NCBI RefSeq assembly: GCF_020715565.1
Contig: NZ_CP085839.1
Location: forward strand, 1,054,001 to 1,118,000
Origin: Nocardioides sp. Kera G14
GTDB taxonomy: Bacteria; Actinomycetota; Actinomycetes; Propionibacteriales; Nocardioidaceae
DNA: 64,000 nucleotides
Direction of reading: 5' to 3'
In this document: in pieces, positions 9,028 to 18,476 of the stretch
Layout of the letters: the number at the start of each line of letters is the position of its first letter
Position numbering within the stretch: position 1 is the stretch's first letter
Program-made: the position numbers and the translations under genes
The notes under the pieces: generated by a model
Told to the model about the DNA's origin: nothing
Database searches by the model: none
Seen by the model: only the letters and a program-made list of their open reading frames with translations

Positions 9028-9816
9028 GTGAGCCTGCTCGCCACGATGATCCCCGCCGAGGACTTCACCGCTCCCGGCCCGTCGGACTTCGACCTTCCGG
9101 CGGTCTTCGGGGACGTCACGAAGCCGATGCTGCTCGTGGTGCTCTCCGCCATCATCGCCGTCGGCCTCTTCTGGGCCATGTCGCGCAAGGCCGCGATCGT
9201 CCCGGGCCGCCTGCAGTTCGCCGGCGAGTACGTCTACGGCTTCGTGCGCAACACGATCGCTCGCGACACCATCGGTGGCCACGACTACATGAAGTACGTG
9301 CCGCTGCTGTTCGGCATCTTCACGGTCGTCCTGATCAACAACTTCTTCGGTGTCATCCCGTTCATCCAGTTCCCGACGATGTCGCACATCGGCTACACCG
9401 CCGCCATCGCGCTCGTCATCTGGGCGACGTACAACATCGCCGGCATCATCAAGCACGGGTTCTTCGGCTACCTGAAGCACCAGACGGTGCCCGCGGGCAT
9501 CAGCGGCCCGATCCTGATCATGCTGATCCCGCTGGAGTTCTTCTCCAACATCATCGTCCGGCCGTTCACGCTCGCCCTGCGTCTCTTCGCGACGATGTTC
9601 GCCGGTCACCTGCTGCTCTCGCTGTTCTCCATCGGCGGCGAGTTCCTGATCCTGCACCACGACCCCAAGGCCCTCGGCGTGACCGCCGGTGTCCTCTCCT
9701 ATGTCATCGGCATCGGGGTCAGCTTCCTGGACATGCTGGTCATGTTCCTGCAGGCCTACGTCATCACTCTGCTGTCGGCGATGTACATCGGCAGCGCAAT
9801 CGCTGACGAGCACTGA
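9028..9816 (+). CDS. atpB: F0F1 ATP synthase subunit a
   Basis: The stator proton-channel subunit, 262 residues. The essential arginine is R185 in the penultimate helix ([15 protein letters not shown]). The GTG start is preceded by a Shine-Dalgarno (CCAGGAG) at 6-12 nt. It follows atpI by 58 bp and precedes the c-subunit gene, the standard order. Confidence 0.97.
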   Translation: MSLLATMIPAEDFTAPGPSDFDLPAVFGDVTKPMLLVVLSAIIAVGLFWAMSRKAAIVPGRLQFAGEYVYGFVRNTIARDTIGGHDYMKYVPLLFGIFTVVLINNFFGVIPFIQFPTMSHIGYTAAIALVIWATYNIAGIIKHGFFGYLKHQTVPAGISGPILIMLIPLEFFSNIIVRPFTLALRLFATMFAGHLLLSLFSIGGEFLILHHDPKALGVTAGVLSYVIGIGVSFLDMLVMFLQAYVITLLSAMYIGSAIADEH

Positions 9817-9844
9817 GCTCGTCTCCAACCGAAAGGAAACCCTC

Positions 9845-10054
9845 ATGGGTGGCACCCTGAACATGATCGGCCTCGGCCTCGCTGCGATCGGCCCCGCCAT
9901 CGGCGTCGGCCTCATCTTCGCCGCGTACGTCGCCGGCGTCGCTCGTCAGCCGGAGGCCCAGGGCCGTCTGCAGAGCATCGCCATCTTCGGCTTCGTGCTC
10001 GCCGAGCAGTTCTTCATCATCTCGCTTGCTCTCGCGTTCGTTCTCAAGCCCTGA
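9845..10054 (+). CDS. atpE: F0F1 ATP synthase subunit c
   Basis: A 69-residue hairpin of two membrane helices joined by the polar loop RQPEAQG (R34, Q35, P36). The ion-binding carboxylate is E54 in [10 protein letters not shown]. No sodium-type glutamine is seen in helix 1 ([14 protein letters not shown]), so proton coupling is expected. A strong Shine-Dalgarno (AAAGGAAA) precedes the ATG. The c subunit is normally needed in many copies per complex. Confidence 0.97.
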   Translation: MGGTLNMIGLGLAAIGPAIGVGLIFAAYVAGVARQPEAQGRLQSIAIFGFVLAEQFFIISLALAFVLKP

Positions 10055-10070
10055 TCTTCGGGCAGTCTGA

Positions 10071-10624
<554 letters not shown>

Positions 10625-10625
<1 letters not shown>

Positions 10626-11431
10626 TGGACGTGCGTGGAGCCTCGGCCGAAGCGCTCGCCGCCCTCACCGACGAGCTCGCCGCTGCGGCGGGTTCGGGTG
10701 AGACGGCCGCCTCGGTCGCCACAGGACTCTTCAACGTGTCGCAGACATTGCGCACCGAGCCGGCGCTGCGCCGGTTCGCCGCCGACGCCTCGGTCGCCGC
10801 GGAGTCCAAGCACGCCGTGGTGAAGGACGTGTTCGGCGGAAAGATCGCCGACGACGCGCTCACCCTCCTGCTCTCCGCGGTCTCCCGCCGCTGGACGCAG
10901 GGGCACGACCTGGTCGACGCGCTCGAGCACCTCAGCGAGATCGCCGTCGTCCGTTCGGCCGACGACGCCGACCGACTGGTCGACGAACTGTTCAGCGTCG
11001 AGCAGGCGATCCAGACGACGCCTGAGCTTCGCGACGCGCTCGCCGACCCGGCCCGCAGCACCGCTGACAAGGAGTCGCTCATCGACTCGCTGCTCGGTGC
11101 GACGGCCCTTCCGGCGACCGTCACCCTGGTGAAGCAGGCGCTCGCGGGAACCTACCGGACGGTCACGGCCGCGCTCGAGGAGTATCAGAAGGTCGCGACC
11201 TCCGTCCGCAACGAGGGAGTCGCCACCGTCCGTGTGGCTGCTCCGCTCAGCCCGGAGCAGGAGACCCGCCTCGCCGCGGCACTGGCCAAGCAGTACGGCC
11301 GCGAGATCCACCTCAACACGCTGGTCGACCCCACGGTCATCGGCGGCATCAAGGTCGAGATCGGTGACGATGTCATCGACGGCTCGATCGCGAGCAAGCT
11401 CGACGACGCCCAGCGCGCGCTGGCCGGCTGA
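10625..11431 (+). CDS. atpH: F0F1 ATP synthase subunit delta
   Basis: Links the alpha3beta3 head to the b stalk. The 268-residue protein is longer than the ~177 of E. coli, as is usual for actinobacterial delta, with extra helical sequence before the conserved C-terminal part ([39 protein letters not shown]). It is translationally coupled to atpF. Confidence 0.95.
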
Positions 11432-11496
11432 CGCCGGCCATTGTGCACAGCGGGCTGACCCCTAAGACTCAAAGTAACGAGAGAGAAGGCATCGAC

Positions 11497-13137
11497 ATGA
11501 CGGAGCTGTCCATCCGTCCCGACGAGATCCGGGACGCGCTGGCGAAGTACGTCGCCGACTACCAGCCTGAGGCCGCGGCGACCGAAGAGGTCGGCACGGT
11601 CGCCCAGACCGCTGACGGCATCGCCCGCGTCTCCGGCCTGCCCTCGGCCATGGCCAACGAGCTCCTCGAGTTCGAGGACGGCACGCTCGGCCTGGCGCTG
11701 AACCTCGACACCCGCGAGATCGGTGTCGTCGTCCTCGGTGACTTCGACAAGATCGAGGAGGGCCAGACGGTCCGCCGTACCGGTGAGGTCCTCTCCGTCC
11801 CCGTCGGTGACGGCTACCTCGGCCGTGTCGTCGACCCGCTCGGCAACGCGATCGACGGGCTCGGCGACATCGCCACCACCGGCCGTCGCGCCCTCGAGCT
11901 CCAGGCGCCCGGTGTCATGGCCCGCAAGTCGGTCCACGAGCCCCTCGCCACCGGCATCAAGGCCATCGACGCGATGACCCCGATCGGCCGTGGCCAGCGC
12001 CAGCTGATCATCGGCGACCGCGCCACCGGCAAGACCACGGTCGCGATCGACACGATCATCAACCAGAAGGCCAACTGGGAGTCCGGCGACCCGAAGAAGC
12101 AGGTCCGCTGCATCTACGTCGCCATCGGCCAGAAGGGCTCGACCATCGCCTCCGTGCGTGGCGCCCTCGAGGAGTCCGGCGCCCTGGAGTACACGACGAT
12201 CGTCGCCGCTCCGGCTTCCGACTCCGCCGGCTTCAAGTACCTCGCCCCCTACACCGGCTCGGCCATCGGTCAGCACTGGATGTACGAGGGCAAGCACGTC
12301 CTCATCGTCTTCGATGACCTCACGAAGCAGGCCGAGGCCTACCGCTCGGTGTCCCTGCTGCTCCGTCGTCCGCCGGGCCGTGAGGCCTACCCGGGTGACG
12401 TCTTCTACCTGCACTCGCGTCTGCTGGAGCGCTGCGCGAAGCTCTCCGACGAGCTCGGCGCCGGTTCCATGACGGGTCTGCCGATCATCGAGACGAAGGC
12501 CAACGACGTCTCGGCGTTCATCCCGACCAACGTCATCTCGATCACGGACGGCCAGATCTTCCTGCAGTCCGACCTGTTCGCGGCCAACCAGCGCCCGGCG
12601 ATCGACGTCGGCATCTCCGTCTCCCGCGTCGGCGGTGCCGCGATGACCAAGGCGCTGAAGGGTGTCACCGGCTCGCTGAAGGTCGACCTCGCGCAGTACC
12701 GCGCCATGGAGGCCTTCGCGATGTTCGCGTCCGACCTCGACGCCGCGTCCAAGCAGCAGCTCGCCCGTGGTCAGCGCCTCATGGCCCTGATGAAGCAGCC
12801 TGCCTACTCGCCGTACTCGGTCGAGGACATGACTGTCTCGCTGTGGCTCGGCACCTCGGGTCGCCTCGACGCGATCCCGGTCGCGGACGTCCTCAAGTTC
12901 GAGCGGGAGTTCCTCGAGTACCTCAAGTCGGGCAGGTCCGGCGTCCTCGCCGGCATCGCCGAGACGCTGAAGTTCGAGGACTCGACCGCGTCCGAGCTCG
13001 TTGCCGCGTACGACGCCTTCCTCCCGCAGTTCCAGACCAGCGACGGCCAGGCCATCAAGCCCGGCTCGGAGAAGGCGGAGGCTCTCGAGGACGACGAGGT
13101 CGAGCAGGAGCAGATCGTCAAGCAGAAGAAGGCCTGA
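11497..13137 (+). CDS. atpA: F0F1 ATP synthase subunit alpha
   Basis: The non-catalytic nucleotide-binding subunit, 546 residues. The P-loop GDRATGKT is at 173-180, and the Walker B-type [15 protein letters not shown] and the [20 protein letters not shown] signature are intact. A Shine-Dalgarno (GAGAGAAGG) sits 7-15 nt before the ATG. The C-terminus carries a charged tail ([19 protein letters not shown]). Confidence 0.98.
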   Translation: MTELSIRPDEIRDALAKYVADYQPEAAATEEVGTVAQTADGIARVSGLPSAMANELLEFEDGTLGLALNLDTREIGVVVLGDFDKIEEGQTVRRTGEVLSVPVGDGYLGRVVDPLGNAIDGLGDIATTGRRALELQAPGVMARKSVHEPLATGIKAIDAMTPIGRGQRQLIIGDRATGKTTVAIDTIINQKANWESGDPKKQVRCIYVAIGQKGSTIASVRGALEESGALEYTTIVAAPASDSAGFKYLAPYTGSAIGQHWMYEGKHVLIVFDDLTKQAEAYRSVSLLLRRPPGREAYPGDVFYLHSRLLERCAKLSDELGAGSMTGLPIIETKANDVSAFIPTNVISITDGQIFLQSDLFAANQRPAIDVGISVSRVGGAAMTKALKGVTGSLKVDLAQYRAMEAFAMFASDLDAASKQQLARGQRLMALMKQPAYSPYSVEDMTVSLWLGTSGRLDAIPVADVLKFEREFLEYLKSGRSGVLAGIAETLKFEDSTASELVAAYDAFLPQFQTSDGQAIKPGSEKAEALEDDEVEQEQIVKQKKA

Positions 13138-13140
13138 CCC

Positions 13141-14070
13141 ATGGCCGTATCGCTGCGTGAGTACCGCGCGCGGATCAGATCGACGGAGTCGATGAAGAAG
13201 ATCACGCGCGCCATGGAGCTCATTGCTGCGTCCCGCATCATCAAGGCGCAGCAGCGGGCCAGCGCGGCCGCTCCCTACGCCCGTGAGCTGACCCGCGCGG
13301 TGTCCGCCGTGGCGACGTACTCCAACGTCGACCACGCGCTGACCACCGAGCCCGAGAATGCCGACCGCGCTGCGGTCCTCGTGATCACGAGTGACCGTGG
13401 CCTGGCCGGCGCCTACTCCTCGAACGTGCTCAAGGAGGCCGAGAGCCTCATCGAGCGCCTCCGTGGCGAGGGCAAGCAGGTCGACCTCTACGTGTCGGGT
13501 CGTAAGGCCGAGGCCTACTACCGGTTCCGCAACCGCAAGGTCGTCCGGAGCTGGACGGGTCACTCCGACCAGCCGACCTTCGAGGTCGCCAAGGAGATCG
13601 GCGAGACGCTCATCGGCGCCTTCCTGGCCGGTGCGGCCGAGGGCGGCGAGGATGTCTTTCCGGGCGTCGACGAGGTCCACCTCGTCTACACGCGGTTCGT
13701 CTCCATGCTGACCCAGAAGCCGACCGCACTGCGTCTGCTCCCGCTCGAGGTCGTGGAGGGCATCGAGCCCCCGGCCGAGGGCGAGGTGCTGCCGCTCTAC
13801 GAGTTCGAGCCCAACGCCGAGGCCGTCCTGGACGGGCTGCTGCCGCAGTACGTCCAGAGCCGGATCTGGTTCGCGCTGCTCCAGGCTGCCGCCTCGGAGC
13901 TGGCCGCGCGCCAGAAGGCGATGAAGTCCGCGACGGACAACGCCAACGAGCTCATCAAGAAGTACACCCGGATCGCCAACCAGGCTCGTCAGGCCGGCAT
14001 CACCCAGGAAATCAGCGAGATCGTCGGTGGCGTCAACGCCCTCGCCGACGCCAACGCCGCGAACGACTGA
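13141..14070 (+). CDS. atpG: F0F1 ATP synthase subunit gamma
   Basis: The rotor shaft, 309 residues. The N-terminal helix ([22 protein letters not shown]) and the C-terminal helix ([20 protein letters not shown]), which form the coiled coil inside the head, are both present. The gene follows atpA after three bases. Confidence 0.97.
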   Translation: MAVSLREYRARIRSTESMKKITRAMELIAASRIIKAQQRASAAAPYARELTRAVSAVATYSNVDHALTTEPENADRAAVLVITSDRGLAGAYSSNVLKEAESLIERLRGEGKQVDLYVSGRKAEAYYRFRNRKVVRSWTGHSDQPTFEVAKEIGETLIGAFLAGAAEGGEDVFPGVDEVHLVYTRFVSMLTQKPTALRLLPLEVVEGIEPPAEGEVLPLYEFEPNAEAVLDGLLPQYVQSRIWFALLQAAASELAARQKAMKSATDNANELIKKYTRIANQARQAGITQEISEIVGGVNALADANAAND

Positions 14071-15549
<1,479 letters not shown>

Positions 15550-15551
15550 TC

Positions 15552-15812
15552 ATGGCGGGAACCATCACCGTCGATCTCGTCGCTGCAGACCGCGTGGTCT
15601 GGAGCGGCGAGGCCTCGACGGTCTCCGCCCGCACGGTGGACGGCGACCTCGGTGTCCTGCCGGGTCACGCGCCGCTGCTCTCGCTGCTGGCTCCGTCGGC
15701 GGTGGAGATCCACCCGACCGAGGGTGCGGTCGTGAGCGCCGAGGTCGACGGGGGATTCATCTCCGTCGCCCAGGACCACGTCTCCATCCTCGCCGAGCAC
15801 GTCACGCTCTGA
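15552..15812 (+). CDS. atpC: F0F1 ATP synthase subunit epsilon, beta-domain only
   Basis: The central-stalk foot, only 86 residues. It contains the N-terminal beta sandwich (ARTVDGDLGVLPGHAPLLSLL to GGFISVAQDHVSILAEHVTL) and stops where the C-terminal two-helix domain would begin in the usual 120-140-residue protein. The next gene starts 20 bp later, so there is no room for a frameshifted remnant of that domain. The missing domain is the part that inhibits ATP hydrolysis in other bacteria. Confidence 0.93.
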   Translation: MAGTITVDLVAADRVVWSGEASTVSARTVDGDLGVLPGHAPLLSLLAPSAVEIHPTEGAVVSAEVDGGFISVAQDHVSILAEHVTL

Positions 15813-15831
15813 GGGTCCGGGCAGGGGAGGG

Positions 15832-16281
15832 ATGGCGCTCTGGGAGTGGCTGCTTGACGCCGTCGGTGTCCTGCTCCTCCTCGTTGTCGCCTACTTCCTC
15901 TGCCTGATGGTCCGCCGTCGCATCATCGCGCGCGACGGTGGCACCTTCGAGCTTGCCTACCGCGTCCGGGCCTCGTCGCCCGGGCGCGGTTGGCTTCTCG
16001 GCATCGGCCGCTACTCCGGCGAGACGCTGGAGTGGTTCCGGGTCTTCTCCCTCGCGCCGGCGCCGAAGCGGCGCTGGTCGCGGCTCTCGCTGGCCTACAA
16101 CTCCAGTCGCCAGCCTGACGGGGACGAGGAGATCGCGCTCTATCCGGGCCACGTCATCGTCGTATGCGACTACCTGGGCGCGGGTGACGGCCAGGTCGAG
16201 CTGGCGATGGCGCCGGACTCCCTGATCGGCTTCCAGGCCTGGATCGAGTCGCGCAACCCGGGCACGGATTGGTCGCGTTGA
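15832..16281 (+). CDS. DUF2550 membrane protein
   Basis: A 149-residue protein with one N-terminal membrane helix (about residues 7-27) followed by a soluble domain. It directly follows atpC, the place of Rv1312 in M. tuberculosis, which belongs to the same uncharacterised family. A purine-rich stretch (GGGGAGG) lies just before the ATG. Function is unknown; conserved linkage suggests an envelope or ATPase-associated role. Confidence 0.85.
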   Translation: MALWEWLLDAVGVLLLLVVAYFLCLMVRRRIIARDGGTFELAYRVRASSPGRGWLLGIGRYSGETLEWFRVFSLAPAPKRRWSRLSLAYNSSRQPDGDEEIALYPGHVIVVCDYLGAGDGQVELAMAPDSLIGFQAWIESRNPGTDWSR

Positions 16282-17447
16282 CCTCCAGCCCTACCCTCCC
16301 GCAGAGCCGCAACGCCGTCTTCGCCGCCTTCGCACTCGCGGGCATCACCTTCGCCTCGCTCGTCTCCCGGCTGCCGGACATCCGTCAGACGCTGCACCTG
16401 AGCAACGGCGAGCTCGGCCTGCTGCTGCTCGCCACGTCGACCGGCTGCCTGGTCTCGATGCCGCTGGCCGGTCGGATGATCGAGCGGTTCAGTGCCCCCG
16501 GCATCGTCCGGGCGGGTGCGGTCTCCGTCGTCGGCGGGCTCGTGATCGCCGGCTTCGGCGCCACGGTGGCGGGTCGCGAGCTCGTGGCGGCGCTCGGGCT
16601 CTTCGTGATGGGTCTCGGCGTCAGCATCTGGGATGTCGCGATGAACGTCGAGGGCGCCGAGGTCGAGCGCCGGCTCGGACGCACGATCATGCCGCGCTTC
16701 CACGCGGTCTGGAGCGTCGGGTCGCTCGCGGGCAGCGCGGTGGGCATTCCCATGGCAGCGCTCGGCGTGCCCGTGCTGCTGCACCTCTGCGTCGTGGGCC
16801 TGCCGGCCCTCGTGGCCGCCTTCCTCGCCACCGGCTACTTCCTCCCGGTGGACGCGCACAGCCACGACAGCGTCGACTCCTCTGGTGCGCGCAGGTCGCC
16901 GTGGACCGAGCCGCGCACGCTCTTCATCGGCGTGATGGTGCTGGCCTTCGCGCTGGCCGAGGGCTCGGCCAACGACTGGCTCAGCCTCGGCGTGATCGAC
17001 GGCTATCACCAGGAGCACTGGGTCGGCGTCACCGCCTTCTCCGTCTTCGTGGTCTCGATGACGGTCAGCCGTTTCCTCGGTACGACGACCCTCGACCGTT
17101 TCGGCCGGGCGCCGGTGCTCTGGGGCTGCTCGGGCCTCGCGGCCGTCGGGATTCTCATCACGGTCTTCGCCGGCCACCTCGCCCTCGCGTTCGTCGGCAT
17201 CGTGATCTGGGGGCTCGGCGCCTCACTCGGCTTCCCGGTCGGGATGAGTGCCGCCGCCGACGATCCGATCGGTGCCGCCAAGCGGGTCAGCGTCGTCTCG
17301 ACGATCGGCTACGGCGCTTTCCTGATCGGCCCGCCGCTGCTCGGCTGGATCGGGGACCACACCGGCACGCTGCGCTCACTCCTCGTGGTCGCGGCGCTGA
17401 TGGTGCCGGCGGCCCTGACAGTCTTCGCCGCCCGCGAGCGCTCCTAG
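16278..17447 (+). CDS. MFS transporter, YbjJ-like
   Basis: A 12-span major facilitator of 389 residues from TTG 16278, whose TTGA overlaps the DUF2550 stop; TTG 16269 would add three residues. The N-terminal region (SRLPDIRQTLHLSNGELGLLLL) and GVSIWDVAMNVEGAEVERRLGR resemble the YbjJ group of putative exporters. The substrate is unknown. It may be the last gene of the atp transcript, and the 59-bp repeats follow. Confidence 0.85.
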   Translation: MTSSPTLPQSRNAVFAAFALAGITFASLVSRLPDIRQTLHLSNGELGLLLLATSTGCLVSMPLAGRMIERFSAPGIVRAGAVSVVGGLVIAGFGATVAGRELVAALGLFVMGLGVSIWDVAMNVEGAEVERRLGRTIMPRFHAVWSVGSLAGSAVGIPMAALGVPVLLHLCVVGLPALVAAFLATGYFLPVDAHSHDSVDSSGARRSPWTEPRTLFIGVMVLAFALAEGSANDWLSLGVIDGYHQEHWVGVTAFSVFVVSMTVSRFLGTTTLDRFGRAPVLWGCSGLAAVGILITVFAGHLALAFVGIVIWGLGASLGFPVGMSAAADDPIGAAKRVSVVSTIGYGAFLIGPPLLGWIGDHTGTLRSLLVVAALMVPAALTVFAARERS

Positions 17448-17460
17448 CTCAGCGCTCAGC

Positions 17461-17637
17461 GCTCCCCTCTGAGTTGTTGGTCGGCTCACGCTGACCCGCT
17501 CGCTGCGCTCGCTCTCAGCGCTCCCCTCTGAGTTGTTGGTCGGCTCACGCTGACCCGCTCGCTGCGCTCGCTCTCAGCGCTCCCCTCTGAGTTGTTGGTC
17601 GGCTCACGCTGACCCGCTCGCTGCGCTCGCTCTCAGC
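17461..17637. repeat. Three exact tandem copies of a 59-bp unit
   Basis: The unit begins GCTCCCCTCTGAGTT and is repeated head to tail at 17461, 17520 and 17579. A partial fourth start appears at 17638 and partial sequence precedes the first copy. Each unit ends in a GC-rich segment flanked by GCTGA/TCAGC arms, so each could fold. The array fills the gap between two convergent genes. Its last copy contains the stop codon of the cobalamin adenosyltransferase gene, so the array apparently grew by duplication of that gene's 3' end plus spacer. Confidence 0.95.
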
Positions 17638-18205
17638 GCTCCCCTCCAGGCACCCAGAGCACATCCCCGTTCTCCCGGTTCTCGAACCGCGCGAGGATGA
17701 AGAGCAGGTCGCTGAGGCGGTTGAGGTACGTGATCGCGAGCAGGTTCATCGTGTCCGAGTGCTTCTCCCACGCGGCCCACGCGGAGCGCTCGGCACGCCG
17801 GGCGGTGGTGCGCGCGACATGTAGGTGGGCGGAGGCCAGGGTGCCGCCGTTGAGGATGAAGCTGCGCAGGTTCGGCAGCTGGTCGTTGAACTCGTCGCAC
17901 CAGGACTCCAGCTGGTCGACGTACGACTGCTCGACGCGGAGCTGCGGGTACTCAGGGTTCTCGACGACGGGGGTGGCGAAGTCAGCGCCGACGTCGAAGA
18001 GGTCGTTCTGGATGCGGGTCAGGATCGTGGCGAGGGCCGGATCGAGCTCTGCCCCGGCAAGCACGACGCCGATGTGGGCGTTGGTCTCGTCCACATCGGC
18101 GTACGCGGCAAGTCTCAGATCGGTCTTGGTCGTCTCGCTCATGTCTCCGAGTCGCGTGGAGCCGGCATCTCCGGTGCGGGTGTAGATCCGCGTGAGGTTG
18201 ACCAT
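17633..18205 (-). CDS. ATP:cob(I)alamin adenosyltransferase, PduO type
   Basis: Makes adenosylcobalamin, the cofactor of the B12-dependent mutase encoded at 23.6 kb. The 190-residue protein carries the PduO signature TRTGDAGSTRLGD at residues 9-21 and the C-terminal ATP/cobalamin-binding helices (ARTTARRAERSAWAA, LNRLSDLLFILAR). The ATG start is clear. Its stop codon lies inside the 59-bp repeat array. The gene name could be cobO-like or pduO; PduO is the structural class. Confidence 0.92.
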   Translation of the reverse strand: MVNLTRIYTRTGDAGSTRLGDMSETTKTDLRLAAYADVDETNAHIGVVLAGAELDPALATILTRIQNDLFDVGADFATPVVENPEYPQLRVEQSYVDQLESWCDEFNDQLPNLRSFILNGGTLASAHLHVARTTARRAERSAWAAWEKHSDTMNLLAITYLNRLSDLLFILARFENRENGDVLWVPGGER

Positions 18206-18327
18206 GGCTCAGAGACTAGGCCACTCGGCTGGGTCACGAGGCGTCCGAGCTGGAGGCGTCGTACGACGATCAGCTCACGGAGCTGGCGCCGCCGCTGGAT
18301 GCGTGGCGTGGGAGCGACGAGTGTCAT
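18139..18327 (-). CDS. Small Arg-rich ORF trailing the FtsX remnant
   Basis: A 62-codon reading frame beginning MTLVAPTPRIQRRRQLREL. Its ATG overlaps the stop of the preceding fragment (ATGA), which suggests coupling, but it overlaps the adenosyltransferase gene by 67 bp and resembles nothing I recognise. It may be a real small protein or only an open frame at the end of a decayed region. Confidence 0.25.
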   Translation of the reverse strand: MTLVAPTPRIQRRRQLRELIVVRRLQLGRLVTQPSGLVSEPWSTSRGSTPAPEMPAPRDSET

Positions 18328-18476
18328 GCGGCCCTCCTCAGGGTCTGGAACCGAGTGCTTCGGACGAGGGCTGTGGCCGCCCCGGCGATGAGGGGAAGCA
18401 CCACCGGAGGGAACGACATCGTGCGCCATGGACCATTGCTTACCCGCTGCCGGTCGTTCCATGCCTCGCTGCTCAT
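18324..18476 (-). pseudogene. Remnant of a second FtsX-type permease gene (3' end only)
   Basis: A 50-codon frame whose last 24 residues (LPLIAGAATALVRSTRFQTLRRAA) closely match the C-terminus of the intact permease just upstream (LPLLAGATTAAVHRTRVQAPGRAA). Its ATG overlaps that gene's stop (ATGA). The best reading is the tail of a duplicated FtsX gene whose body was deleted. It could still be translated as a one-span peptide. Confidence 0.55.

Noticed and set aside
11463..11478. AGTAAC before atpA as a sixth copy of the EMC operator
   Set aside because: Only the right half-site matches; the left half (TAAGAC) does not, and the gene is unrelated to the pathway.
11185..13680. An 831-codon open frame on the minus strand opposite atpH-atpA-atpG
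   Set aside because: It is the mirror of strongly coding ATP synthase genes; the Asp/Arg/Leu/Gly-rich translation has no domain character. GC-rich coding DNA commonly leaves such antisense frames open.
17461..17650. CRISPR array
   Set aside because: The copies are directly adjacent with no unique spacers, and no cas genes are nearby.
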